A stretch of DNA of 64,000 nucleotides from Siphonodentalium dalli (lineage: Eukaryota; Mollusca; Scaphopoda; Gadilida; Siphonodentaliidae), in contig CP136063.1 of the NCBI GenBank assembly GCA_032622095.1, positions 40,084,106 to 40,148,105 on the forward strand, given 5' to 3'. Below, piece by piece: positions 1 through 14,856 of this stretch. The position numbers were made by a program, and so were the translations under genes. The notes beneath the pieces are model-generated. The model was not told the DNA's origin, ran no database searches, and saw only the letters and a list, made by a program, of their open reading frames with translations. Every line of letters starts with the position of its first letter. Position 1 is the first letter of the stretch.

Positions 1-539
1 CGCCATGGAGAATCACCACAGCATAACGCCTGAACATTAAATGTTATGATAAAACATTACAACTGTAGCGCCCAAAGAGGCCGGATTCCCTCTTTTGAAG
101 GTTCTAGAGCCGTCACGAAGTCTCGAACGATATAACACAATCCCGTAACAGACGTGAGTATGTTCAAAAATTTAGTTTGTAATTCCAGGAACCATTATCT
201 CTCGTTATTAAAGTGTCCAAAGGAGATTGTATTTCAGTTGTAAATTGAATGAACATCTTTGACTTATTATTCTGTAGCACGTGCATGATAATATTATTCT
301 AACTGGGACAATGACTCGTGAAACTATGCAGAATCGGTGTCTTGTTGTATGACATTCTTAATCACCTGACATCTGGACTTTCGTCCTTTGTTTCGTAGTT
401 GGCCAATCAGAATGAACCACGTTAAGAAAATGGACTTATTTATCAATATTGATAAACGACTATACAATTACCAAAAGGAGACTGAACCTTTTGGCACCAG
501 GAACATTGCGAATTGGAAGTTTGACATACGACACAAATA
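1..539. other. No gene recognised
   Basis: I see no coding structure before the LINE fragment at 540. The LINE may start somewhat earlier in decayed form, but no clear reverse-transcriptase residues are readable upstream of 540. Confidence 0.4.
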
Positions 540-1198
540 TTGATGTCCTCATTTGTGTTATCCAAAATCGATTACTGTAATTCTATTTTAGCAGGACTCC
601 CAGATTATCAACTTCACAAACTTCAAAAAATTGTTAATATTGCTGCAAAAATTGTGTGCCGTGCAGGCAAATTTGATCATGTTACCCCACTGTTGTATAA
701 ATTACATTGGCTTCCCATATTTGAACGAATTGTGTACAAACATGCTACTTTGTGTTATAGAAAGTCGGATATTGATAATGCTTTGCCACCATATATTGAT
801 ACATTGTTGGTCAAATATGTACCTGCTCGACCACTTCGATCACAGGATGCGAATGCGATGGTTGTACCTAAACGAGATCTGATGTACTTTGGTCGCCGTT
901 CTTTCGAGGTCTACGGGCCGACCATTTGGAACAACCTTCCCAAAGAGGTGAAACAGTCTGACTGTTTGGAAACATTCAAATCGGCCCTAAAAACTCACAT
1001 ATTCATCTCCCATTTCGGCCAAATAACATCAGAAAACGTTGAGGAGACTTAATTATTGAAATACATGCATATTATTTATTGCGTATATGTTATAGTGTGA
1101 ATGTGTGTGACTGCGTTTGTGTGAATTGTTCAGCGCCATGAGCCATACGGGATATGGCGCTATACAAATACTCTATATTATTATTATTATTATTATTT
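540..1198 (+). mobile_element. 3' end of a CR1/L2-like LINE
   Basis: A 170-aa open frame (540-1052) matches the extreme C-terminal part of non-LTR retrotransposon ORF2 after the reverse-transcriptase palm. Diagnostic stretches are SKIDYCNSILAGLPDYQLHK near the start, LHWLPIFERIVYKH in the middle, LRSQDANAMVVPKRD, and WNNLPKEVK with a final FKSALKTHIF. Downstream is the usual LINE 3' end: a short GC-containing segment with 'ggcgctatacaaata', then an (ATT)n tail at about 1178-1197. The palm with its catalytic aspartates is absent, so this is a 5'-truncated, dead copy, as target-primed reverse transcription usually leaves. CR1/L2 assignment rests on sequence style and the (ATT)n tail. It is not a host gene. 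Confidence 0.8.
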
Positions 1199-1394
1199 AC
1201 GACTGTTCTTCCAAAGAAGAGGACAAATAGACCAACTATTTTCCGTTGTAACTTATACATTTGTCACGTCCCCCAATTTTGAGGAAATAACATGTTGCCA
1301 TGTTACTGGACTGACAGAACTTCTTCAGACGCACATCTTGTCACCATCGTGGATTCTCTTATATATTGTAAGACTTACGGTCACGGCGAACTTC

Positions 1395-1690
1395 TAATAA
1401 CGTCGCACCTATAAGGTCGGTCATCAGTGTGGATCGTCAGGTTGACGGACAGACTGGGAACAACATTGCATACTCGTGTGATTGACCACCTATGTGTGTT
1501 CTCATATGCTTAGGCAAGAAACCGGACTAAATAAATGCCTTTCTGGTACACGTCACACGTGTATGGGCGATTGACTGTGTGATTTCTCTTGTGTTGGTAT
1601 GATTGGAGGCTATTCAAACCACGTCACACTCGTATGGTCGATCACCTGTGTGGAATCTTTTGTCACAGAACCGGACTGACAAAGTGCCTT
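1395..1690 (-). pseudogene. Decayed C2H2 zinc-finger array
   Basis: On the minus strand this stretch repeatedly spells finger linkers: HTVNRPYTCDV around 1555-1580, TGDRPYECDV around 1620-1645, and a weaker DDRPY-type linker around 1410-1430. Spacing is close to the 84-bp finger module, but Cys and His ligands are missing and frames are broken. The linker style TGDRPY matches the minus-strand array at 22.9-24.1 kb rather than the TGDKPY array just downstream, so it is probably a relic of the same gene family. No working protein. Confidence 0.65.
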
Positions 1691-1735
1691 TTGGTACATG
1701 GCAGGGAGTTGCGGCCATTTTGACAGTCATTTCAT

Positions 1736-2410
1736 TATTTTCTCACCGCGACAGCTGACCGCGATTGCTTTGTTTCATGTCTATGGCACTGTATTCTAAC
1801 TTCAAACGAACTGGTAGTCCATAATTATATCAGATGGAGAAATAAGGCGTTCTGATGTCGCCGTTGAGGGATATTGCGAAAAACCTACTGTTTAAGACCG
1901 GAAATGGGCATTTTTTTTTAAATCGCTGTAAAAAAAAGCGGATTTTGGATATGTTATAAAGTATACATTCCTGCTTCAAATAGCAGCAAACAAACTTTCC
2001 TCACTAATATCTTTCGCGTAGACCGCTAATTTCGGGTTTAATTAACGACCAGCCTAATATAGCATGTGTAGTCATCTATCGTATTGTAAATGGTTCTAAT
2101 AATAGAAACCATATAACGCAACGCGTGTTAATTCAACAGTATACTGCATTTCCATCGTCTTTTGTTCGACCTGAAAATCGATCATTTGATCCCCGATCCT
2201 ACGGTATCACGCACTATATCATTATTAGGGTTACACTGTGTTAGTGGATTTCGGTTATAAATTAGATCAGATTTCAGCTATATATACAGCTGGGAGAAAA
2301 GATCTTTCGCTTCTCTCACTGTGCCGTGGACAGGTGGAAGCCAGCTTTGATCACTAGGATGTAACGATTACATATACAGCTGATATATACATGTCGGACA
2401 ATTCCACACG
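1736..2410. other. No gene recognised; possible promoter side of the zinc-finger gene
   Basis: No coding structure. The segment precedes the zinc-finger ORF at 2411 and would hold its promoter or 5' UTR if that gene is expressed. TATA-like AT runs occur near 2278-2286, but nothing decides a start site. Confidence 0.3.
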
Positions 2411-4200
<1,790 letters not shown>

Positions 4201-4710
4201 TGAATCGAAAACTAGAGATAGTTCTCGGCCAATCAGAATACAGTCTGTTTGTGTGTTTCAGAAGCAGATATTTGACTTGAATTACACTGTGTATTCCTCC
4301 ATATCAATAAGGATGATGTGTATATACATGACTATGGAATTACACATGTATATTTAAGAAGATATTTTTATATATTTACATACTAAGTGTTGTCATCACT
4401 AAATCCAGCATTCTGATTGGTCGGTGGCTAGTTGCAGTTATTTCTCGGTGAATGCACAACGCCTCATAACACCAAGATCATAACACCATCGATACGTCAT
4501 TGGGTTTGGAAAGACGAACGCGTAATGTTTTAGGCGCATTTGGACTCGCGCAGGATTGACTTAATACATAATTGGGTTTCAATAGGAAGAGAAATTGTTC
4601 CTATTAACTTTTGCCAAGGGTGCTATTGGGTATTTTTGGCTGTTTTGTCATGATACGTTTTCCGATTTAAATACATTTACAAAAGTGGCTTTTTCGCTAA
4701 ATGTATATAA
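4201..4710. other. No gene recognised
   Basis: No coding structure or clear repeat between the dead zinc-finger tail and the foldback repeat. Confidence 0.3.
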
Positions 4711-4876
4711 ATATAAGGATTAACTGTCATGTGGACTATTTTGATGGAGATGTAACCGTGAGGTAGGTGGTCATAACTTGTATGTAAAACCCTTCGGGTT
4801 TTACACAAGTTATATCCACTTACCTCACGGTTACATCTCCATAAAACCGTCCACATGACAGTTAATCCTTATATAT
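4711..4876. repeat. Foldback repeat with ~80-bp arms
   Basis: Arms 4711-4792 and 4796-4876 are near-perfect inverted copies around a 3-base loop (gtaaaaccc-ttc-gggttttac). The arms carry 'ctgtcatgtggac' and 'gagatgtaaccgtgaggta' and their complements. This is the form of a MITE or foldback element; a long-hairpin RNA is also possible. No flanking duplication is obvious. Confidence 0.8.
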
Positions 4877-4940
4877 GGTGGTGTAAGGTTGGATTGATTA
4901 ATCTGACACGTGGTAGTATGACCATATATGTTAGCGTAAT

Positions 4941-5345
4941 TAAAGGTGGAATATCTCTTTGTAAACATGTATTATATAGTTACCGGGGTATAAAATATTA
5001 GATTTGAATCGAAGACCCATGTCCGGGAATGCTTCTATCGTCGATTGATATATTTATTTTTTTCGAATATTTTCTGGTCTAAAAAGGCGTGTTTGTTCAG
5101 CTAACGAACAATAGTGATTACTGTTAACAGACCAGAAATTTTATTGTACAATTTTGTCACAAATAAACGTTAATTATATTCATTATTGCTTATATCTGTG
5201 GAACAAAACAATACAAACAATCAATCTGGGACATTTGACTTTCGGTGCGTAGCCATAGGAACAGCCCAGTGTTCTATATCGCAATATGGTATCGTCCGAA
5301 TGGTCTGTTCTAAAAATAGTAACATAGACGATCCCGATTTAATAT
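4941..5345. repeat. Partial copy of the TTAA-flanked (piggyBac-type) MITE
   Basis: Begins TTAA-AGGTGG and matches, with minor differences, the left ~400 bp of the tandem MITE units at 37.07-38.09 kb, including 'gtttgttcagctaacgaac' and 'ggaacagcccagtg'. The right terminus is missing; the sequence runs directly into the 160-bp tandem repeat at 5351. Confidence 0.75.
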
Positions 5346-5350
5346 TTAAT

Positions 5351-5832
5351 GGTTTCCGGATGATAACTTTAGTTTCGGTTATTAGATCAAAAGCAAATTT
5401 CATAAGTGAGTTTATCAGACCAAAATACAGGTCAAGTTCGAATATGGGATTGCTCTGCCCATTTTTGCGAGAGTTATGGCCCTTTTTCGACTTAGAATCA
5501 TGTAATGTTCTGGTTTCCGGATGATAACTTCAGTTTGTGTGATCATATCTGAACCAAATTTGGTATGTGCGTTTATCAGATCAAAATACAGGTCAAGTTC
5601 AAATATGGGTTTACTCCGCCAATTTTTCGAGATTTCTGGCCCTTTTTCGACTTAGAATCTTGTAATTTTCTGGTTTCCGGATGATAACTTCAGTTTGTTT
5701 GATCATAACTTAACAAAATTTGGTATGTGAGTTTATCAGCCCCATATACAATTCAGGTTCGAATATGGGTTTGCTCCGCCCATGTTTCCGAGAGTTATGG
5801 CCATTTTTAGACTTAGAATCGTGTCATAACGT
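5351..5832. repeat. 160-bp tandem repeat, 3 copies
   Basis: Units start at 5351, 5512 and 5672 with 'ggtttccggatgataact' and end with 'gagttatggccctttttcg' plus 'acttagaatc'. The third unit is the most diverged. Small ORFs here are by-products of the repeat. Confidence 0.85.
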
Positions 5833-5968
5833 AAGCAAACGAGTTCACCGCCAAATCGTTATAAAATGGTTAGGCAGACATGACGGGGTATCTGATAAAT
5901 CCAAGATCCATAACGTAAGCATACGAGTTCACCGTCAAATCCTAATAATATGGTTAGGCAGCCATTAC
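5825..5968. repeat. 94-bp direct repeat, 2 copies
   Basis: 'cataacgtaagca' followed by 'cgagttcaccg' and 'tggttaggcag' occurs at 5825-5880 and again at 5919-5968. Confidence 0.6.
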
Positions 5969-8900
5969 TATCAACAGAAGGGCAACTTTCTGCAGTTTTG
6001 CAAATGCGCGTTGATAAGACTATACGACTTCTGAACCATTGTTTAAATGTTCATTGCCATCGATTCACGCCCTGGTACCTTACTTATTTTCGTTGTATTG
6101 GTGGCATCTGCTACACACATCTACATACAATATAGAAGTATGGTCATTAACATCAGAAAAATACCGATCCATACTTCTGGTTACATCATTGTCAAATCCT
6201 TTTCTGAATCGACGTGTTGCTCTGGAGAGTACAATGTAGAGATGTGCGAGCGCCAACCAAAAATAATCGAGTCTGAATCGCGAGAGTCGGTACCACAGGA
6301 CTCCATTGCCGGACAAAAGTCATTCCTGGAATTTTATTTAAAATTGAATTACAATAATAGTGGTTGGTTACGTTCTTCACACTGCCTCCCTTCAAACTTA
6401 CGCATAGACATGCGATGTGCCTTTCTGAATTATCTCTTGGCCTCCATGTATTTCTGATAAGATGATGTCTCGAACCTCGTCCGTCTTGCGGCGAGCCAGA
6501 TTTTTTGCCGACTTCAATTGTATAGTGTTACGATCGAAATACCAAGCTCATCATGCGCACTGATCATTCAAATTCATACACTTTCGTTATAATATGAAGA
6601 CATCGATTCCTAGGTATATATCACATGTAGATGGCCTGGGACAGAGGGTGTTAAGGTGTATTTTAGCTGTAGTAATGTCTGCTCGCTTCGCGAGGCATGG
6701 AACGAGTTGGGTGTCAGTTTGATATATAACAAGATATAAAACGAGTCTTTACCATGGCACAGGCAAATGATTTGATGTGTTAAAAGCAGCATCGTGAATG
6801 ATTTCGCAAATGCAGATATACGAATATTAAATACAGCCCGATTGATACATTAATGACATGGGTTTTACGTTTCAAACACCAATGGTACTTACAACAGCAG
6901 CGGGTCTTCTGGTCTGAATATGACCAGTTCAGATGTAACATAACGTAGACCAGTTTACTTTTCCACAAAGTTGGAAACAACATTTGATATTTCTGAAGGT
7001 TATCGCGTTCATATATTGCAAAAAACGTTGTCCTTCGACCTTGTACAACAGAAACTGCATAATTAAATTAGAAACACAGGAGGGATTCTCATTCTGGACA
7101 TGACCAATTTTATGTTTATCACTGATCAGATCATTTTTCGGAAATATGCAACATCTGAACTAATGTGTACGACGAGCGCTATCTTTTTCTGAATCTCATC
7201 TTCTGTGCGGTATAGGACACTGGTCAATGAAAGCGGCGGTGGTGATTTAGGGTCTGGAAAAATTCACTGTGTTAGCACGGCCGTCTTCCGTGGGTCGAAG
7301 CTATTGTACAGCAATTGTGCATTGTATATATAACATATTAATGGAGACACTGTCTCAGAATCAAAATCATTGCTTCAAATGTGGTTGTTTCAGTTGGTGT
7401 GAACAAATTATCATTTCTTATCGAAGTGGTCATGCATTTATCGGATGGCAAAATGGAATGTTCCTTATCTCACATCTAGCTTTAAGATCGGTCAGAATTT
7501 TCGCCCAATCAAGTCGGGTGTGATCCCGCATCAACCCCGTCTAGCCCAGACTTCGATAATGGTATACACGACATATCCACCTCACGTACCATCATATTTG
7601 GTAGCACTTGGAATAATATTCATTGAGAAAGATTGACCTTCTATTGTCGGGTTTAAGTAATATCATATTGTGAATGTCCAAGGTGACTGGCATTCAATGT
7701 ATTACTGTTAAGCGGTTCTTCGTTTTAAACAATCCTGTTCATCTGTAAATACCTCGCTCAAATTGCCACCCATATCAAGGGACACGGCTTACTTGAGCAC
7801 GAATGCTCATGAATGCAGGATTCGTCAATAATGGGCACTATTCGGGTAGCAATTTTAAATAAAATTGCGCATCATGATGTCCCGGAGTAACATGAATATA
7901 ATACTTTGGGTTGTGTGAGACATTCGATGGCGGCAGTGACGGCGATAAAAGTGAAACATGACATATTTCACCATTTATTCTGACGACCGTATTGGCAGCC
8001 ATCTTGGTGTTAGTGTGCCATTTGTAATCCAAAAACGATATTGAATTATGGTACACATCAAACATCTCCGACACGCTACATTCTGCGCTTTGTGGCTGCC
8101 GAGACGATGACAAAATGGCTTTAGGTTATTTTTGGAGAAAAATGCCTAAATTTAACAAAATTTTGTGCCAGGAGGTGCATTGCTAATAATTTCACTTTAT
8201 TGTTCAAGTTTGTAGATCGGGTATATACCTTAAACTATAGTTTAGCAGATCATCAACGACTGCTTTGCTAGGTAAACCATTTAAGCACGTAATTGTGCGT
8301 TCTTACATAATTTACAATTTCCACCTATATTGCGACTTCCATATTGGCAGCCATTTTGGGTTAATATGTAAAATTTTAACCAAAGGCGCAATGAAATTGC
8401 CGCGTACACCAATTATCTCCACCCTTACTAATTCTTTTCTTTTATGCCTTCCAGAAAATTTAAAAAACGCGATTTATACAATTTTTTAGGATAAATTCTC
8501 TAAATTATTTTAATTTCGGGGCTGGAAGTACATTCAACTATATATTGTTTCTACGTTAATGTTCGAGTTTGAAGACAGAAAATAATATATTATTACATTA
8601 TTTAGCAAACTTTCAACGGCCGTTGTGTTAATTAAGCCTATTGTCATGTAACCCTGAGTTCTGTGTGCCTTATACCACATCATGGCGCATCTTAACTTTA
8701 GGGGAGGGTTGATTTTTTTGCCTCTGATAAAAAATAGTGCGGCCTGCAGCGTTAAGGTATATATCAAAATATAGCCAATTGGTAGTAGTTTCTCATGGTA
8801 TAAAACAATATGGCATAACCGTCTTACTTTATTATTTAAAAGAAACGAAAGACAACGCTGTGTGTGAATTGTTATATTTGTCTCACCCAAAATATTATTT

Positions 8901-9220
8901 GACGTCACATCACGTCATGACTGCAGTTCCGAGATACAATGGTTACATGTTTTACCATACACTGGTTATCGCCCCACCCTCAGTTATCAAAATTGGACGA
9001 ATATTTCTTCTCAAAATGTGTGAAAATGCTCTGGCTTTATTTTTTAAATGGCTTATTTATCCATCGGGTGCCTCAAGAAAAACCACGCAGTGAGAAAAAA
9101 GTCCGTCTATCTGACAAATCCAACATACGGATTCCGAAAGTTTAGTATTTACGCTAACCAAAAATGTAGGTCTCATAAATTCCCTCGCCAGGCGACACCT
9201 ATGTCCATATTTGCCTGACA
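5969..9220. other. Gene-free stretch with faint repeat traces
   Basis: No ORF here looks like a protein. A recurrent phrase 'ttggcagccat' plus 'ttgg' appears near 7992 and 8343 and resembles 'ggtggccattttggg' near 13,270, so old inverted-repeat transposon debris is likely. Nothing else can be supported. Confidence 0.35.
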
Positions 9221-9224
9221 CCAG

Positions 9225-9986
<762 letters not shown>

Positions 9987-10333
9987 CCAAAGCTTTTAGT
10001 CTGGTCGTTGAGACTCGATTTTGAGGTGAACCTATAACAAATTGTTTACAAGCTGTTTTCGGTGTCATTCGATGCGGAAAAGCATCAGGAACAACATATC
10101 CAAAATCCGCGTTGGGGAAACTTTGTTATCCACGATGGCGTCCAACATGGTTGTCTATACTACATCAGTTCTCGATATAAGTCATTATACGATATATCGT
10201 GGCATCAGAATTATGCCGTTATATCAGTTTGTGTTAAATTAGAATGCGGGAGAGAGTAGAGTGACACGGACAAAAAATTCTACAATCGTGGCCATGAAAT
10301 GGCTGTCAAAATGGCCGCAACTCCAAATTATAC

Positions 10334-10517
10334 TGTCGTGGAACAGTTTATGTGTGGCCTAACTGACAAGCCGAACTAAGTACTCTGCATACGATTATCA
10401 CACGGACAGTTGAACAGTACTCACACGACTAAAGGCGTTCGAGTTACATATTGGCACTTATGTTTATACGTTAATACAGCATACATCGCAAAACTTATCG
10501 TTAGATACTCTCTCACA
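10334..10517 (+). repeat. 5' LTR of the miniature element
   Basis: Direct-repeat partner of 11,520-11,708, sharing 'tgtggcctaactgacaagcc' and 'gttgaacagtactcacacg', with a few substitutions and small indels between copies. Confidence 0.75.
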
Positions 10518-10553
10518 TTGGTCCCTCAAACCGGATAGTTAGAACACCTCAAC

Positions 10554-11457
10554 ATGGATTACAGAGTCTACTCATTTCACCGTCGAATGTGGCAAGAACT
10601 GTTTTCTGAAATCAAGAACTTGATGGAGACCGCAGGTGAAATCAAACAGAACGTGTCGCCTTCACATTGCGACGTGAGCGAGCTGCAACATATCGCCTCA
10701 GAACTTGAAGGTCAGGTTGATATTCTGGAACTTATTACAGATAACGTCGTCAGCTGTATAGATGATCTACCTCAAATAGAACCAGAATTTAAGGAAATCG
10801 TCTGTTCCCTAACTAATCTAAAGTTGCAAATCAATTCCTACACGCACTTCACGGATTGTTTTCAATTGATGGAATTGCCGAAAGGTGATGAAATTGCACA
10901 GCAAGATGGAGACTATGCATGTGAGATTTCGAACCACTATAGCAGCTATGAATGTGAATCTGATGCAGTCTACTATTGTAACCCCTCTAATATATCCCGA
11001 CCAGCAGATGCTTGTACGCATTGGATCGGAGTCTGCGGATGAAGAGCACAAGCCATCAGCTATGCATGTGTTTCTGAGAAGTTATTTTGATGCTGGCTTC
11101 AAACTCAATGCTCCACCTGATCCAGACATCTCGACACTGACAGAGCCGATTCCATCGACAGATCGCGCGAACTTTATGCTATACGATTACGACAAAGTGC
11201 TACCCAACAACCAATTCTCCTCTCACGGTCAAAGTGTAATTGAGGACAACTTTTCGCCGGATGTTAACGGAACTTTTGAGATTCACAGTTGTCAGGAATT
11301 CGGTAATAGGTACTGTCAACAATCACCACAAATGTTCGAACTAACATGTAATCATACATGTATCTATCGTGAGTTCAGTGTTGGTCTCTGTTGGATCGTT
11401 ACAAACAGCGTATGTGTATGTAATCTCACTTGCTTCTCTGAAGATTCTGGCGACTGA
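10554..11457 (+). CDS. Unknown ORF of the miniature LTR element, one frameshift
   Basis: Starts at the ATG at 10,554, 37 bases after the left LTR, and is open for 162 codons. A second frame (+1) is open across and beyond its end to 11,457. The reading most likely shifts near 11,010-11,030, giving a product of about 300 aa. The first ~110 residues are helical and acidic (LFSEIKNLMETAGEIK, LEGQVDILELITDN), with no zinc knuckle, protease or RT motif. By position it would be a Gag-like protein, but I recognise no domain. The frameshift may be a mutation or a programmed shift; nothing in the sequence decides. Confidence 0.45.
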
Positions 11458-11519
11458 TGCTTGATGACATTGAGTTCACATAGATTGTAATTTGACTTGT
11501 TATCCCCTCCCCGGGAGGA

Positions 11520-11708
11520 TGTCGTGGAACAGTGTTTGTGTGGCCTAACTGACAAGCCGAACTAAGTACTCTGCAGACGATTATCACACGGACAGTTGAA
11601 CAGTACTCACACGACTAAAGGCGTTTGAGTTACATTGTATTGGCACTTCTGTTTATACGTTAATACAGCATACATCGCAAAACGTATAGTTAGATACTCT
11701 CTCTCACA
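11520..11708 (+). repeat. 3' LTR of the miniature element
   Basis: Second copy of the direct repeat, preceded at once by GGGAGGA (polypurine-tract-like). Confidence 0.75.
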
Positions 11709-13239
11709 CATACCACGTAGAAAGCAACATATTGGGTAACCACATAAGAGTGAAATACGTATTGGCAATATACAAGTCGGTTGTTAAATATCTTTAAAGG
11801 TACACACATCATTAAAACAGATCAATCTGAAGGATCATCGGTCACTGCACAGTAAGTCAACCCCCAATGATTTACGTCTTTAACGTTTGGGTGTTCTGCT
11901 TATCCACCATCCAACTGTTGGGCAAAACAAAAATAGCTCGTGCATGCAACACACGAACTAATGTTTCGCCTCACAGTGCATGGTAGATTCATTCGGCATG
12001 GTGATTAAATATTGAATGCAACGCCGAAATTTAAGTGCATACTCTAGAGGTATAAATACTAGTTAAATTTCCGGAATTGTCAACACTCCCGGTGATAATA
12101 AACGATACACGTATTTCGCAATGGTTATTATACTGAAAAGAAACACTCATATCTTCAATGGATTAGCACCGAATCTCACCAGGTCAAAGAGACTGTACAT
12201 AGTACATTGTATGTAAGACTAATTTTCATTCTGCTACCAACCCGGTTTCTTAGTAGACAATTTTGTTACAATATTTTCAGTGGCCACTTTACAACTAGAA
12301 TAAGCTACAGCGCAATGCACACTATTAGTTTTCAGTATATTTTTGTTTGAAAATATATTACCATTACCACCCACGTAATCGTGCTAAATATCAGGTGATC
12401 ATCGTCTAAGACGTTATTCCAACGTTGAACATTCACCCAATATAGTTAGTTGTGGTTCTGTTTGCAACAGACATGTGTTACATTATGGAAAATGGGTAAA
12501 CGCGGTGATGCGGTTGAAGACAACGTAGTAAGTTTCGCGTAGATGTGGCCTTGGTGAATTCAACCAAATATAATTTCCAGGTATAAACACATTTTCTGTC
12601 ACAGATTATGTAGGCAAATTTGGTCAAGTTTTGAATTTATTGAAGACAGTCTATGGTACTCATTTGTGATTGAATAAATTTAGTTCATGGTACATCATCA
12701 CGCATTCTTGTGATAAAAGCGAAATATTCGTGTTTTATCACTTGATCTGAGGCAACTATAACTACTATTTTGAGACACGTACAATAGGATCTACGCATTC
12801 TCCCCAGTACAATATTAACATAATTCATACCGTTTTATAGAGTTAAATTTTTAAGGTTTTATACCGTAGATATCAAAATAAATGCTGATCGGTCTCATTC
12901 GTGAGACTGCTCTGAATACATATGTTTCTGCTTCTAGAGAAAGGCCGCATAGTTAATACATCCCTACTAAATCCCGTTTAGCTGTTTAATTACACATATG
13001 TCACATGATTCAAGATTAGCGGTAGATATAAAACCGCGTAATTTTTCCGTTTATGTACGCCCAAAAGTCCAGATTTAACCGTTCCACAAGACCCTGATTT
13101 CGCTTGCTCTCTCGTAAGATACATCAGAAAGAATTCGTACATCTCTATTCAAAAGTTTCTCTTATACTTGTAGTCATTCTTCCTCGCAATATTCGAGCGT
13201 TTGTTCACTCGTATAGGACTGGCTATTCAATTTTTCACT
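11709..13239. other. Interior of the inverted-repeat element, no gene
   Basis: AT-rich, no ORF with protein character and no recognised transposase motif. Confidence 0.4.
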
Positions 13240-13559
13240 AAATGTAAATTTCATTCGATTTTGTCCATTTTGGTGGCCATTTTGGGAAAAATAGTCTACA
13301 TATATGGTTTACGACTAAGCAATGTTTGTGTATATTTCAATTTGTTACGAATTTGGCATTAATTGGAGCACCTGCCGCAGAATTCAGTATTTTCCGATAA
13401 CAACAGACATTATGGACGCCATCTTTAATAGAGAATTTTCCCCAAAGCGGATATGTTGTTCCTTACATTCTGCTCGACAATATGACACCACAAACAGCTT
13501 GTAAACAATTTGTTCTAGGTCCAATGCTTCAACGACCAGACTATTTTGAAATGCTTTGG

Positions 13560-14850
13560 CATAGGGGACTGATTCATTAATTGAATGCTTATGGATTAGA
13601 AGGAAACATATTTAACTGGATAGAAGACTATCTAGATGACCGGACACAAAGAGTTCTAGTCAATGATACATTTTCTCAATATGAGATTATCCCAACAGGA
13701 GTGCCACGTAAATCTAGCCTGGGACCCTTTGTGCTCCTCGTCTATATAAATTATTTAGCCGACGGCATTGAATCTGTAGCGATGATTTATGCGGACGACA
13801 CCTGCCTCACGAGCAGTCACTTTGACCACAATCTACTTGAACACACTGTGAACAGCGACTTAGACAAAATTAGAGAGTGATCCAGAAACTGTTTTTCAGC
13901 TAAACCCAACTAAAGCAGTCGACATGTCATCACTTGTTGCGCCCTCAACAGAGAAACCGCACCTAAATTTTATAGGAAATCCAGTTGACTTCGTGGACAG
14001 GCATAAACATTTAGGCCTGGAGCTCCAGTCAAATCTCAAATGGAACGCATATATTGAAGGCTCAGTCAACAGAATTGCCTCGCGCCTATCTCAACTCCGA
14101 CAAATTAAATATCAACGTGGCAGGAAAACCATCGAAATTATTTACAAAACATATATATTACCCCTATTTGACTACTCAGATGCAGTGTGGGACAATGCTT
14201 CTAATTACTTGTTAGAGAAGCTTGACCGGCTTCTCATCGACGCTGGATGTATAGTCAGTGGAATCACATATTATGCTTCGGACAATATGGTACTAACGGA
14301 AGTTGGTTGGCCTTCACTATACAAAAGACGTCAACCACATAAATTGCAGACACTCTATAAAATAGTTAACAATTTAGCACATTCCTATATATCCACCATC
14401 CTCCCCCCAGATCACAGGAAGTTGCAGATTATAATTGGCGACGTCCCAGTAAATTTTATTCATACTATAGCAACACTGAACACTTCAAGCAATCATCCCA
14501 GGGATAGTCTTAGAATGAAATATACTTCCCAAATTAATCACCGACGCTGACCAATTTTCTACCTTTAAAATCAACTTGAACCAGATAAATTCAACGCTCT
14601 GCCCCATCAGTATTTTACGCTGGACGCAGAAAATACAACATTGTCCATTGTCTCATACTTAACTGGTGTAGTGAACTCCGATCTGATCCTAACAATTACA
14701 TCGCTGATAGCCCCGCATGTTCGTGTGGAAATCGATATGAGGACGCATACAATATCACTATTTCTTCATGTGCACATTGTACCAAAGAGAACGCTCCGAA
14801 GTTTTTGAATAGCTGATACGTGAAAATGTCACAATAAGCGATAATCCAGA
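13560..14850 (+). pseudogene. LINE reverse transcriptase, C-terminal half (broken)
   Basis: Continues the protein cut at 9986. NAYGLEGNIFNWIEDYLDDR and the palm motif MIYADDT (13,785-13,805) give the RT core, followed after one break by the thumb and connection region (HKHLGLELQSNLKW, IYKTYILPLFDYSDAVWDN, 13,924-14,550). Further on, CSCGNRYEDAYN and SSCAHC (about 14,715-14,780) look like the C-terminal Cys-rich motif of jockey-type LINEs. Stops at 13,878 and 14,548 and later shifts mean it is dead. The LINE predates the DNA element that split it. Confidence 0.85.
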
Positions 14851-14856
14851 GCTCAT

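Larger units (their letters stand above)
10334..11708 (+). mobile_element. Miniature LTR retroelement (1.38 kb)
   Basis: Direct repeats of ~185 bp at 10,334-10,517 and 11,520-11,708 begin TGTCGTGG and end CTCTCACA, the TG...CA form of LTRs. One base after the left repeat, TGGTCCCTCAAACCGG could serve as a tRNA primer-binding site. The right repeat is preceded by the purine run GGGAGGA, as expected for a polypurine tract. Flanks TATAC (10,329-10,333) and CATAC (11,709-11,713) match 4 of 5 bases. There is no room for pol; one ORF fills the interior. Non-autonomous, probably mobilised by a larger relative. Confidence 0.75.
9987..13559. mobile_element. Inverted-repeat DNA element inserted in a LINE
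   Basis: Left terminus 9987 onward (ccaaag...agtctggtcgttga) is the inverted copy of the right terminus ending at 13,559. Homology runs inward about 300 bp on each side, including 'acaaattgtttacaagctgt', 'ggaacaacatatcc' and 'gatggcgtcca'. The element splits one LINE reverse transcriptase into 9466-9986 and 13,560-14,850. I see no transposase; the only ORF inside belongs to a nested LTR element. No convincing target duplication was found, so the superfamily is open. Confidence 0.7.
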
